Shown here one piece after another: positions 41,076 through 52,773 of a stretch of 64,000 nt of DNA (within the stretch, counting starts at the first letter, position 1; each line of letters starts with the position of its first letter). The DNA is from Candidula unifasciata. Lineage: Eukaryota; Mollusca; Gastropoda; Stylommatophora; Geomitridae. The notes beneath the pieces were generated by a model that did no database searches, was not told where the DNA came from, and saw nothing but the letters and a program-made list of their open reading frames with translations. The DNA is taken from positions 543,882 to 607,881 of the forward strand of contig CAJHNH020008537.1 of assembly GCA_905116865.2 (NCBI GenBank). Reading direction: 5' to 3'. Made by a program: the position numbers and the translations under genes.

Positions 41076-41529
41076 ATTTCTCCATACTTGCTCCGTTCCT
41101 GTGTCAGTAAAAATCAAATAAAATGTCCCTCATTGTCCCATGTGAAACACTGGTAGATAAACAATAAGTCCCGAATCAATCCAGAAAAATGGGCAAGCAG
41201 TAAATGCAAATGGCAATTACTAGAGACGCCAAAGCCAAAAGTCGCTACCAGAAATGCAGTTTCTCGTTGATGGAAGTAGTCGGGCACAATAAGTTGGCCA
41301 CCCACACACAGAATTATTACATAAGGTATTTCACCAGCTCCACGTAAACCGGCTACTTGCCATGAATACCCCGTCACAACCGCTGTACAAGTGAAGAACA
41401 CTACACATGGAAAACAAAGCTCACAAGGCTGCACCAAGCACTTAACTCAGTAGCTCAAGCAGCGAAACCCTAGACTACCGTCCATACGTGGAAACCGCAT
41501 TGACAAAGCGCTGTAGGATACAAACATAA

Positions 41530-42430
41530 CTTCGAAGCTAAACATTCTGCCGTGCCTAGTCCTTAATTTTAGACCAGAAGTCTCCACTGATTTATCTTCC
41601 GTGAAACCTCTTCTTCTTCTTCTTCTTTCGTTTGCTTGAAATAGATTATCTATATTTGCAATGTTGTCTCTGGTATGAACTTCACTGTCTTTTGTAATTC
41701 ACTCAGCGACCTGTAAAGTTTGACTTGCACCGATGTTTCTTTTGGCTAAAAGTCTTGCCTTGATATGTTGTATTTGGGACAGTCTTGGAGGACGTGATCT
41801 GTTGTTTCAGTTGCCAATCCACATGTGCACATGGCTGATTCACTAATCTTAAATTGTGTACATGTGGCTGTGAAGTCGATTGTGCCCTGTTCTAAGGCGT
41901 AGAATAATAACTTGCTCTAGTCTGTCTATAAAATGGTAATCGTCTTGTGTCGGTTTTGTGGCTTTCTGATTGATTAAATTATTCTCTTCTTTTGTTGAAT
42001 TGAAACTGGCACGTCAGGTTGTTCTTAATTTGCACCTTCCTTAGCTAGTTTGTCAGCTCTTTCATTTCCAAGAACTCCACAGTGGGATGGTATCCACTGC
42101 ATAGTTACCTTACATCGACTGCCTAGTTTGGAGACTAATGTTCGTATACCAGGTAATTTTCAAGATTGGAGTGCCTGAAGCACCGCTCTTGCATCTGTCG
42201 GAAATACCACAGGTTGTGAAATATGACGCCTATTTAACAGTTTCTCTGCTGTTATTTTGACGGCTTGAGCTTCTGCATCATAGTTGTGACAGTGCTTTCC
42301 AGTGGGTATTTTGGCTGTATATCTATCTGTTCAGTAAAACTGACAGTAAAATTCATGGCCGCTTCTCTGTGTGTAGTATCTTGCGTTGCATTTTCTATTC
42401 AAGCGACTTTAGGACATTGTTTTATTCGCG
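41530..42430 (-). pseudogene. LINE RNase H domain (family III), reverse copy
   Basis: Minus strand shows the same blocks as 29.0-29.4 kb (the ggtatttccgacagatgcaa and gcggtgcttcaggcactcca segments) and, further 3', a Gln-Trp-Ile-Pro-Ser-His-Cys-Gly-Val-Leu-Gly-Asn-Glu-Arg-Ala-Asp-Lys-Leu-Ala block at about 42030-42100. Several frame breaks; (TTC)n near 41611. Confidence 0.7.
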
Positions 42431-42474
42431 ATGACGCGCTTTTGTCAACATCTTCTTCTTAAAGTTCATGCTGT

Positions 42475-42925
42475 GTTTCGCTGGTAGTCAAATCTATCCA
42501 CAACCTTCTGTCTCGTGAACTTTCAGCCAACTCTGATACAAATGATTCCCCCATGCCGTGTGGCGCTGGTAGTCATGTCTATCCACAACCTTCAGTCTCG
42601 TGAACTTTCAGCCAACTCTGATACAGATGATCTCCCATGCCGTGTGGCGCTGGTAGTCATGTCTATCCACAACTTTTTGTCTCGTGAACTTTCAGCCAAC
42701 TCTGACACAGATGATCTCCCATGCCATGATGTCAAACCCTCTAGCATCTGTTCTCTCAGTATTCCTCTGCTTCTCCTCTGCTCCAACTTTCCTACTGTCA
42801 CGATATACATCAGTTTTCTCCTTCTCATCACATGACCTAAGAATGTAGATAATCTATTTCTGATGTAGGCAACCAGTTCTCTTCGTGTGTCATTTTTTTT
42901 TTTTTTTTTACAAAACGTCTTCATT
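42475..42925 (-). pseudogene. LINE ORF2 C-terminus with 84-bp triplication
   Basis: Minus frame from about 42924: Thr-Phe-Leu-Gly-His-Val-Met-Arg-Arg-Arg-Lys-Leu, Thr-Val-Gly-Lys-Leu-Glu, Leu-Arg-Glu-Gln-Met-Leu-Glu, then Trp-His-Gly-Arg-Ser-Ser-Val-Ser-Glu-Leu-Ala-Glu-Ser-Ser-Arg-Asp, which occurs again downstream. Same family as 28.3 kb. Confidence 0.75.
42481..42733 (+). repeat. 84/85-bp tandem repeat, three copies
   Basis: Starts ctggtagtcaaatc/ctggtagtcatgtc at 42481, 42566 and 42650; first unit has one extra base. Lies inside LINE coding sequence; 84 bp is 28 codons. Confidence 0.92.
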
Positions 42926-43579
42926 ATTCTTTTTATCTATCCAGTTTAGCCTCACCATTGGTCTATAAAACCACATCTCCGCAGCTTCCAAAAAAGTGTT
43001 CAATAATTGACCCACTGTCAATGAGTCACTTCTGTATACCAATATAAGATTTATTTAGCTTGTAACAATTCTCTTTCTCGTCTTTATTGACAAAGAAAGA
43101 CTGAATAAACTATTATCAACATACTGTCCTGAAAACAAAACCAGCAATCGACCAACAAATTTACCAGCCAACCACTTATCCAAAAAAAAAAAAAAAAAAA
43201 AAAAAAAATTGCAGTTAATGCAAGCAACAAAACAGCCAACCAGCAAATACATTTAGTTGTGCATCCTTCATGTTGTTACTGTTGTAAAGATCTGTGGACA
43301 AAACAAACAGAGGAAGACAAGGGGAGAATATTTTTGACAGACTTTTGTCTCAGCATGGAGGTGTGTGGGCACATAAACTGATACATGCTGCTGAAGACCG
43401 CAGATTGTGGAAACATAAATGCAAGACGGTCTGCTGCCAAATCTCCCCCAGGTGAGATCGAATCACCTACTTCAAGATTACACGCCAACCCAACAATATC
43501 CTTTATAGAGCTGTAACCGTGTGGAAGCAAGCGTAAAGAAAACCAGAGGACAACTGAACAAATGAAATCAATGGAAAAC

Positions 43580-44634
43580 AAGAAGTCAACAGAAACCAGA
43601 AGTCAACAGAAACAAGAAGTTAACAGAAACAAGAAGTTAACAGAAACAAGAAGTTAACAGAAACAAGAAGTTAACAGAAACAAGAAGTCAACAGAAAACA
43701 AGAAGTCAACAGAAAACAAGAAGTCAACAGAAACAAGAAGTCAACAGAAACAAGAAGTCAACAGAAACAAGAAGTCAACAGAAACAAGAAGTCAACAGAA
43801 ACAAAAAGTCAACAGAAACAAGAAGTCAACAGAAACAAGAAGTCAACAGAAACAAAAAGTCAACAGTAACAAGAAGTCAACAGAAACAAGAAGTCAACAG
43901 AAAACATGAAATCGATAGAAAACAAGAAGTCAACAGAAACAAGAAGTCAACAGAAAACATGAAATCGATAGAAAATAACAAATCAACAGAAAACATGAAA
44001 TCGATAGAAAACAAGAAGTCAACACAAACAAGAAGTCAACAGAAACAAGAAGTCAACAGAAAATATGAAATCGATAGAAAACAAGAAGTCAACAGAAACA
44101 AGAAGTCAACAGAAAACATGAAATCGATAGAAAACAAGAAGTCAACAGAAACAAGAAGTCAACAGAAAACATGAAATCGATAGAAAAACAAGAAGTCAAC
44201 AGAAACAAGAAGTCAACAGAAAACATTAAATCAACACAAACAAGAAGTCAACAGAAAACATGAAATCAACACAAACAAGAAGTCAACACAAACAAGAAGT
44301 CAACAGAAAACATGAAATCAACACAAACAAGAAGTCAGCAGAAACAAGAAGTCAACAGAAACAAGAAGTCAACACAAACAAGAAGTCAACAGAAACAAGA
44401 AGTCAACAGAAAACAAGAAGTCAACAGAAACAAGAAGTCAACAGAAACAAGAAGTCAACAGAAACAAGAAGTCAACAGAAACAAAAAGTCAACAGAAAAC
44501 AAGAAGTCAACAGAAACAAAAAGTCAACAGAAAACAAGAAGTGAACAGAAAACATGAAATCAACAGAAACAAAAAGTCAACAGAAACAAGAAGTCAGCAC
44601 AAAACAAGAAGTCAACAGAAATCAAGAAGTCAAC
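43580..44634 (+). repeat. 16/17-bp minisatellite, about 60 copies
   Basis: Unit caagaagtcaacagaaa with atgaaatcgatagaaaac variants forming a higher-order pattern between 43900 and 44200. Continues after a LINE insertion at 44971-45130. Confidence 0.95.
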
Positions 44635-44970
44635 TGTTGAGTTGAGTTGAGTCAAGAATTTACATCACAGCTCTCGGGACATTCCCATGCGTGCCCCGTC
44701 CTCATCTTCAGGAGCCAGCGCAAAGTTCTAATACTGATGGTACCGGTCACAATCTGGTTATATGTCCGTCTTGCATTTTCTCTGAGCCGGCCACTCGGGC
44801 GCCTCATTTTCTCTAAACCATAATAATCTTGTTTCTCTACTGATTCCGTTGCTTGTTCCCAAAGGGCCTTAACCACACCTTCACTGACATGTATCAATTC
44901 ACCACACAGGGGTGCAGATCCAGCTAATCTGTCTGCCTGTTCATTACCCACTACGCCGGCATAGCCTTGA
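44635..44970 (-). mobile_element. LINE RNase H 3' end (family I) inserted in a minisatellite
   Basis: Minus frame: Gly-Val-Val-Gly-Asn-Glu-Gln-Ala-Asp-Arg-Leu-Ala-Gly-Ser-Ala, then an Arg-Arg-Pro-Ser-Gly-Arg-Leu block, Val-Thr-Gly-Thr-Ile-Ser and Cys-Pro-Glu-Ser-Cys-Asp-Val. The best copy of the family's tail. The 3' end is a (CTCAA)n-type tail (plus strand ttgagttgagttgag at 44638). Both flanks read agaagtcaac (44625-44634 and 44971-44980). Confidence 0.8.
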
Positions 44971-45374
44971 GAAGTCAACAGAAAGAAAACCAAATAAACA
45001 GAAAGGAACAAGCAACACAAACAACAAAATCAACAGAAAATAAGAAGATAACAGAAAAAAACAACAACTCAATCAACTGAAAACATGAAATGAACGGAAA
45101 CAAAAAAATCAACAGAAAACAAGAAGTTAACAGAAAACAAGAAATAAACAAGAAACGAACAGGAAAAAAAACCGTAGAGGAAACCCGTGCTATACAAACA
45201 CTACGGTTTTTTTTCCCCCCAGTTGTTTTGACAAATGCTTTCTCCTAGCAGGAACGCTGGAACTGGGTGAGCCCAACCCCCACCCCCCCGCCCCCCCCCC
45301 TTTTTTCCCACCTCAGACATTACATTTTAGAGAGCTAGGCCTCACCATAAATCCTGAAGAAGTTTTCTAGCTGG

Positions 45375-46795
45375 AAGTTTTTTTCAGGCTGGAAGTTTTC
45401 TAGCTGGAAGTTTTTTTCAGGCTGGAAGTTTTCTAGCTGGAAGTTTTTTTTCAGGCTGGAAGTTTTCTAGCTGAAGGTTTTCTAGCTAGAGGTTTTCTAG
45501 CTGGAAGTTTTCTAGCTGGAGGTTTTCTAGCTAGAAGTTTTCTAGCTGGAGGTTTTTTAGCTGGAAGTTTTCTAGCTGGAGGTTTTCTAGCTGGAAGTTT
45601 TCTAGCTAAAGGTTTTCTAGCTAGAGGTTTTCTAGCTGGAAGTTTTTTTCAGGCTGGAAGTTTTCTAGCTGAAGGTTTTCTAGCTGGAAGTTTTCTAGCT
45701 AAAGGTTTTCTAGCTAGAGGTTTTCTAGCTATAAGTTTTCTAGCTAAAGGTTTTCTAGCTGAAGGTTTTCTAGCTGGAGGTTTTCTAGCTGGAGGTTTTC
45801 TAGCTGAAGGTTTTCTAGCTGGAGGTTCTCTAGCTGGAAGTTTTCTAGCTAAAGGTTTTATAGCTTTAAGTTTTCTAGCTGAAGGTTTTCTAGCTGAAGG
45901 TTCTCTAGCTGGAAGTTTTCTAGTTGAAGGTTTTCTAGCTGGAAGTTTTCTAGCTGGAGGTTTTCTAGCTGGAGGTTCTCTAGCTGGAAGTTTTCTAGCT
46001 GGAGGTTTTCTAGCTAGAGGTTTTCTAGCTGAAGGTTCTCTAGCTGGAAGTTTTCTAGCTGGAAGTTTTCTAGCTGAAGGTTTTCTAGCTGGAGGTTTTC
46101 TAGCTGGAAGTTTTCTAGCTGAAGGTTTTCTAGCTGGAGGTTCTCTAGCTGGAAGTTTTCTAGCTGGAGGTTTTCTAGCTAGAGGTTTTCTAGCTGAAGG
46201 TTCTCTAGCTGGAAGTTTTCTAGCTGGAAGTTTTCTAGCTGAAGGTTTTCTAGCTGGAGGTTTTCTAGCTGGAAGTTTTCTAGCTGAAGGTTTTCTAGCT
46301 GGAGGTTCTCTAGCTGGAAGTTTCCTAGCTGAAGGTTCTCTAGCTGGAGGTTTTCTAGCTGAAGGTTCTCTAGCTGGAAGTTTTCTAGCTGAATGTTTTC
46401 TAGCTGGAGGTTCTCTAGCTGGAAGTTTTCTAGCTGAAGGTTCTTTAGCTGGAAGTTTTCCAGCTGAAGGTTCTCTAGCTCGAAGTTTTCTAGCTGAAGG
46501 TTTTCTAGCTGGAGGTTTTCTAGCTGGAAGTTTTCTAGCTGGAGGTTCTCTAGCTGGAAGTTTTCTAGCTGGAGGTTCTCTAGCTGGAAGTTTTCTAGCT
46601 GGAAGTTTTCTAGCTGGAGGTTCTCTAGCTGGAGGTTTTCTAGCTGAAGGTTCTCTAGCTGGAAGTTTTCTAGCTGGAGGTTTTCTAGCTAGAGGTTTTC
46701 TAGCTGAAGGTTCTCTAGCTGGAAGTTTTCTAGCTGGAAGTTTTCTAGCTGAAGGTTTTCTAGCTGGAGGTTTTCTAGCTGGAGGTTTTCTGTCT
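45375..46795 (+). repeat. 15-bp minisatellite, about 95 copies
   Basis: Unit ttttctagctggagg/aag/aagg variants; left edge has a longer form with tttttttcaggctgg. A minus-strand frame of 390 codons (Ala-Arg-Lys-Leu-Pro repeats) exists only because 15 is divisible by three. Confidence 0.97.
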
Positions 46796-47054
46796 TGAGT
46801 ATTTGATGATACATGCCCCATTTATGTCAGAGATATGATTACATTTACCATTCAGCGCATTATTGTTATCTTGGTTATTATTATTGACAATATATCCTCA
46901 ACCAGCAAGCAACAAATCTACTAATTTACCAACCAACAATACACCAACAATCAACCAATCTCCCCCAAACAAACAATGGGCTCTTTGTCACCCCCTACCC
47001 TTTTTAAAAAAAAAAATATTCCCGCTTTAGAAAAACACGTGTAAGATGGTTGAG

Positions 47055-47560
47055 TTATTCCCCCCCCCACCCCGCCCCACCCCCCCCCACCTCCCCCACC
47101 CCCGCCCCCTTCATACAAAGTTTCACTTGTGTCTACGCCGTTGCCTACTTCTTGCTGTTTGGCAGTTTTGTTTCCTATTCTGTTTGGTAAAACACAACAA
47201 CGGGCAGCCTTCAATGACATCGGTGTCTTGGTTTGGCCCAGCCAAACGCTCATAAACATCTGCTGCCGGATGGATATTGACTGCGCATGTCTGCCCCCGC
47301 CCACAGACACATAGAAGAGAGGACAACAGATATTACGAAAACAACTGTACTAATTTACGTAAGAAAATTGATGCAGCCAGTTGGCGCGGTTGTAAAATAA
47401 TAACTGGGAACCGACTCCAGGCCTAGTGACACAGAGAAAACATCTGCGGTATGGCTGTGCCACCCCAACTCCCATTATTTTTAAAAGCGAGGGGTAGAAA
47501 GTGGGGGTAGTGGGGGGGGGGGGAGGGGGTTGAAGGAGAAAAAAAGGGGGGGGGGTGAAT
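47055..47560. other. C-runs and G-runs around unassigned sequence
   Basis: C-rich run at about 47060-47110 and G-rich runs at about 47505-47557 with no recognised gene between. A minus-strand open frame across 47123-47310 has no motif I know. Confidence 0.4.
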
Positions 47561-48194
47561 CTTGGTTAATTTGTGCATTGACTTTAATAATAACAATTAT
47601 TGTTGTTATTGCATAATAAAACAAGGCCCTATACATTTATTGTGTAATCAAACAAGGCCTAGCCCTCCCCCACCCCCTTTCCACGTCCCTGTACATTTAT
47701 TCTCATGCGGTTTTAGGTTTCTTAAATTGTCCAATAATAATGACAATCATATATACTACCACTGCTGCTGCTACTACTACTACTACTATGGGATGTTTGT
47801 TTGATGACTGTAGACTTTTTGAAATTAGTTATTTGCGCAACGAAATTACATTTGTTTATTACGCCATATTTCAAGCGCCATATAACCGTTAGTTTAGAGC
47901 ATCCCTGCTATAGACCAGTGTTTTAGTAATTTATCTCACTTAAAATGGTGTCAACTATAGAAGAAAGAGTATTTTTGGTCAAACATGAGTTCCTTCAAGG
48001 TGGCAGGTATTAGATTGTTGATATTATTTCCTGATATTCAAGTGCCTCGTCCTAATACTGTGAACAATTTAACCAGTGGCGAACTGAGCTGTAAAGAGGA
48101 AAACAGTGTCCAAAATAAGACACATTGCATTAACTTCACAAACGTTTGTTACAAAAATAGGAACGGCAATATTTCCACAAAAAAGTCGTAAAAA

Positions 48195-48319
48195 ATTATT
48201 ATGATTATGATGATGATGATGATGATGATTAATTATTATTATTATTATTAATATTAGTATTATTATTATTATTATTAATATTAATATTATTATTATTATT
48301 ATTAATATTATTATTATTA

Positions 48320-48355
<36 letters not shown>

Positions 48356-48357
48356 GT
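48195..48357 (+). repeat. (ATT)n microsatellite
   Basis: (GAT)7 followed by attattatt with aatatt interruptions. Confidence 0.95.
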
Positions 48358-48704
48358 CCAATGGCAAAGCAAAATAGCCCACAGGGTTTAGAATTCTATG
48401 AATAGTGTAAGGAGCTTCATTTGAAACTGCACGTACTGCATAGCGCGTAATTACGTTAGTGTAAGTTGACCAGGATCATGAATAAAAGAGCACGTTCTTG
48501 TCGTTTCATGGGGCATTATATCTTTTTCTGACCGCTGAAAAAACGATCATTTGGAATCAGTTGTAACTGTTTTATTACAAAAGCATGCAAGAAATATGAA
48601 CAGTTGTGGCAGTATTCATCAAAGTATTCCTTCTAAATGATTTATGCACCATTGGCTAGTCAAAAGACATCGTCTTAGGCATTTAGGGCAAGCTTCCCAT
48701 TGCT

Positions 48705-50600
48705 TAGGGGGCTGCCTGGTCTCGAGGCATGGCATCTGGTGCTGGAGGCATGGTTTCTGGTGCTGGAGGCATGGCATCTGGTGTTGGAGGCATGGCGTCT
48801 GGTGCTAGAGGCATGGTATCTGGTGTTGGAGGCATGGCGTCTGGTGCTGGAGGCATGGTGTCTGGTGCTGGAGGCATGGTGCCTGGTGTTGGAGGCATGG
48901 CATCTGGTGTTGGAGGCATGGCGTCTGGTGCTGGAGGCATGGTGTCTGGTGCTGGAGGCATGGTGCCTGGTGTTGGAGGCATGGCATCTGGTGCTGGAGG
49001 CATGGCATATGGTGTTGGAGGCATGGCGTCTGGTGCTGGAGGCATGGCATCTGGTGTTGGAGGCATGGCGTCTGGTGCTGGAGGCATGGCATCTGGTGTT
49101 GGAGGCATGGTGTCTGGTGCTGGAGGCATTGTATCTGGTGCTGGAGGCATGGTGTCTGGTGTTGGAGGCATGGTGCCTGGTGTTGGAGGCATGGTATCTG
49201 GTGCTGGAGGCATGGTGTCTGGTGTTTAAGGTATGGTGCCTGGTGTTGGAGGCATGGCATCTGATGTTGGAGGCATGGTGCCTGGTGTTGGAGGCATGGT
49301 GTCTGGTGCTGGAGGCATGGTATCTGGTGCTGGAGGCATGGTGTCTGGTGCTGGAGGCATGGCATCTGGTGCTTGAGGCATGGCGTCTGGTGCTGGAGGC
49401 ATGGTGTCTGGTGCTGGAGGCATGGCATCTGGTGCTAGAGGCATGGCGTCTGGTGTTGGAGGCATAAGGTCTGGTGCTGGAGGCATGGTGTCTGGTCCTG
49501 GAGGCATGGTGTCTGGTGCTGGAGGCATGGCATCTGGTGCTGGAGGCATGGCATCTGGTGTTGGAGGCATGGCATCTGGTGTTGGAGGCATGGTGTCTGG
49601 TGCTGGAGACATGGCGTCTGGTGCTGGAGATGGCGTCTGGTGTTGGAGGCATGGCATCTGGTGCTGGCGGCATGGCATCTGGTGCTGGAGGCATGGCATC
49701 TGGTGTTGGAGGCATGGCATCTGGTGTTGGAGGCATGGTGTCTGGTGCTGGAGGCATGGTGTCTGGTGCTGGAAGCATGGCGTCTGGTGTTGGAGGCATG
49801 GTGTCTGGTGTTGGAGGCATGGTGTCTGGTGCTGGAGGCATGGCGTCTGGTGTTGGAGGCATGGTGTCTGGTGCTGGAGGCATGGTGCCTGGTGTTGGAG
49901 GCATGGTGTCTGGTGCTGGAGGCATGGCATCTGGTGCTGGAGGCATGGCATCTGGTGCTGGAGGCATGGCATCTGGTGCTGGAGGCATGGTGCCTGGTGT
50001 TGGAGGCATGGTGCCTGGTGTTGGAGGCATGGTGTCTGGTGCTGGAGGCATGGCATCTGGTGCTGGAGGCATGGCATCTGGTGCTGGAGGCATGGTGTCT
50101 GGTGCTGGAGGCATGGTGTCTGGTTCTGGAGGCATGGCATCTGGTGCTGGAGGCATGGCATCTGGTGTTGGAGGCATGGCATCTGGTGTTGGAGGCATGG
50201 TGTCTGGTGCTGAAGGCAGGGCGTCTGGTGCTGGAGATGGCGTCTGGTGTTGAAGGCATGGCATCTGGTGCTGGCGGCATGGCATCTGGTGCTGGAGGCA
50301 TGGCATCTGGTGTTGGAGGCATGGCATCTGGTGCTGAAGGCATGGCATCTGGTGCTGGAGGCATGGCGTCTGGTGTTGGAGGCATGGCATCTGGTGCTGG
50401 AGGCATGGCATCTGGTGCTGGAGGCATGGCGTCTGGTGCTGGAGGCATGGTGTCTGGTGTTGGAGGCATGGCCCCTGGTGCTGGAGGTCCCGGGTTCAGG
50501 CCTCGGTGAAGGCTGGGAATTTTCCCCATGTATTCTAGTAATTTCCCCTGGTCTCTGGGTAGCAAGATCGGACGCCCGTTTGTATTATTGCGCACGTAAA
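48705..50600 (+). mobile_element. tRNA-headed SINE (family 3) with internally expanded head
   Basis: Left edge gctgcctggtctcgaggcat equals the A-box region of the SINE at 38.26 kb. Right edge ggtcccgggttcaggcctcg is its B box, followed by the same body (gaaggctgggaattttc, gtattattgcgcacgtaa). Between them is a 1.76-kb tandem array instead of about 30 bases. Confidence 0.8.
48728..50489 (+). repeat. 21-bp minisatellite, about 84 copies
   Basis: Unit catggcatctggtgctggag plus g, with gtt/gct, gcg/gtg/gca variants. Because 21 is a multiple of three, all six frames are open for 160-580 codons; none is a gene. Two internal ggagatggcgtctgg variants mark a larger duplication: 49620-50220 and 50220-50480 repeat the same variant order. 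Confidence 0.97.
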
Positions 50601-50659
50601 AAAATCCGCTGGCAGTTGGAAATTGAAAAGAGGAGATTAACGACGCTGCCCGGGTAATC

Positions 50660-52490
50660 TTTGGAATTAAAAAATATACCCAAAATATTTTAGCATCCTC
50701 GCCGGTGTTCGTGCACCGAGCTGAGATTCTTCGGACTTCGAAATAAAACGGAGCACTTATGCATTACTACTCTCTTGCCATGACGTTGATAAAAAAAAAA
50801 AAGGATTGTTGATGCTGAGTGCCACGTCGAAATCAGTAATACCTACTGTAAACACACTGTCTAATATTGCTGTTTATTACAAACAGCCTTTTGACCTGTC
50901 CAGAATGAGAGATGGAATGCTTTCTCTAGCGAACATGTGCTCGGCAAAGTTTCACCGGTATTGCTGGATCCAGCCATGGAAGATCTGCCACGAACTCACG
51001 TTCGTTCTGAAATAGCCATACTCTGTGTCGCGAGCCCACGTGGGTAAATACACTCATATAGTGAGTGTCTGGGTTTGAACTCTCACAGTGCCCACCCACG
51101 TGAGAAAATGGACTATCTATCTAGGCTATGGTGATCCTACACGGTCATGGATAGCCAAGAAAACAGCGAGTGGCTCGTTCCATTAAATGAAAGTTGCTGT
51201 ACTTGTATCCACAGGAGTAGGAGAAGGGATAGATGGGTATCAGGATAAACCTACTGTGATATTATCAAGATACACAGTTAACCCCTCCGACTTTCTCCTC
51301 TCCTGGCATTACTTAAAAGCCCCCATCAAGTGATTTAAATATTTGTTAGCTGAAGTAAACTAATATGCACAAAGACACTTGAACCTAAGTACACAATTTA
51401 CTCAACTATTTTATAACAACATGAACAAGATTTATTGAATAAATCTAACCAAAATAAAATGAACGTGTTTAGGCTAGTAGAGTGAAGATGGTGTTATTGA
51501 TGGAATTAATATAGTTAACTCCTAGTTGGAGAAAATAAACCTTGGACAGTTCTCGGTTTGAGACCCTGCCTATTCTTTTCCAGTTTGTCGTCCTCACTGC
51601 TTTCAAGCAGGTCGTTACACTCAGACGGTCGGCAAAGAATGGATGCCTACTAGTTTTTGCCCAATGTTGGAACTGTAGTAAAGAAACAAGCGCATATGTG
51701 TAGTATCTAATCTTGATGTACACTAAGCAAGTATGTTTTAATAACACCAAATATGCCTATTCTAAAAAAAAATTTCATCTCTCCCTCATTTTCACATTCA
51801 CTCCTGTGCAGTTTGGAATAACTTATGTCTCACATTCCAGCCGTTACATTTTCTGCCTTCCTCCACTCACGTCCTGTAATGATAGTCAAGTCTTCTATGT
51901 CTAATGTCATCTCTCGTAAAGACTCAAAATGACAATCAGTTAGACAGAACAAGTTCTGGAATCCATGCTTGGATCAATGGACGCACCCAGAATGCGAACA
52001 AAATTTCTGGGGCGAATCAAGCAACAAATCTCAAGGATTTACTCTCCGGGATCAATCTCCGCATTAGCCTCCCGAGAGTTAAACACATTTCAGTGTGTTA
52101 GCTGTATGTAATACAGATTCAAATTAACCACACATGAAAAGACTGCCAAAGTTATCTTCACGCTTTATGATTTTAGACAAATGATAATTCATTATATTTC
52201 AATGGTAACATCAACATTTAAGTTATACAACATTGAAACACATGTGCACGAAAAAACATTCACGACACTATCAGTTACCATATAAAGCTATGTGTCAGTG
52301 CCCTAAGAGAATTGAGAAATGTCCGCTAAGGAGTACTACAAAGTGATGAAGACACACACTTGAGCAAAAAAGACAGTTAGATTTCTATCAAGAAATAAAG
52401 GTTTCAATGGTTAGTCATTATCACGTGACTAATGCATTATCATGTTCCACGCATGCGATTACGCTCGCTGCGAGACGATCTAGTTCCTAA
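50660..52490. other. Unannotated unique sequence
   Basis: No family recognised. Short open frames at 50806-51015 (+) and 51469-51750 (-) have mixed composition but no identifiable motif or splice context. Confidence 0.4.
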
Positions 52491-52504
52491 TAAACTCTCT
52501 TATA

Positions 52505-52760
52505 TTTGTATCCTCTCTCGCTGTGGCTACGTAGATGCGAACGCTTCGTAATGCCGGGATGCCGGGTTCGATCCCAGCTGCGGGCCATGCGCCTTGCGTT
52601 GGTTTCGACAGTGGTATCAAGAAAGTCAACCGTCCAGAAAGCAATGGCAAACTACTGGACGTAAATTCGCGTAGAAAACCCACGCAACAGCCAGGGGCTT
52701 TTGGGGTTGGTTCTGCAACGTCCTGTAAAGGATACGCAACTAACTTCTCTCTCTCTCTAT
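52505..52760 (+). mobile_element. tRNA-headed SINE (family 2), full length
   Basis: A box gtggctacgtagatgcg, B box gccgggttcgatcccag, body with ttggtttcgacagtggta and gccaggggcttttggggttg, ending in a short (TC)n tail (52746-52758). Related pieces at 8.5, 53.8 and 57.5 kb. Confidence 0.75.
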
Positions 52761-52773
52761 GGCAAACTACTGG

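Noticed and set aside
45649..46821. 390-codon minus-strand frame of Ala-Arg-Lys-Leu-Pro repeats
   Set aside because: A 15-bp array; no start context, splice signal or non-repeat domain.
48675..50657. Ten long overlapping frames on both strands, up to 578 codons
   Set aside because: All arise from a 21-bp unit divisible by three without stops. Openness in every frame argues against coding.
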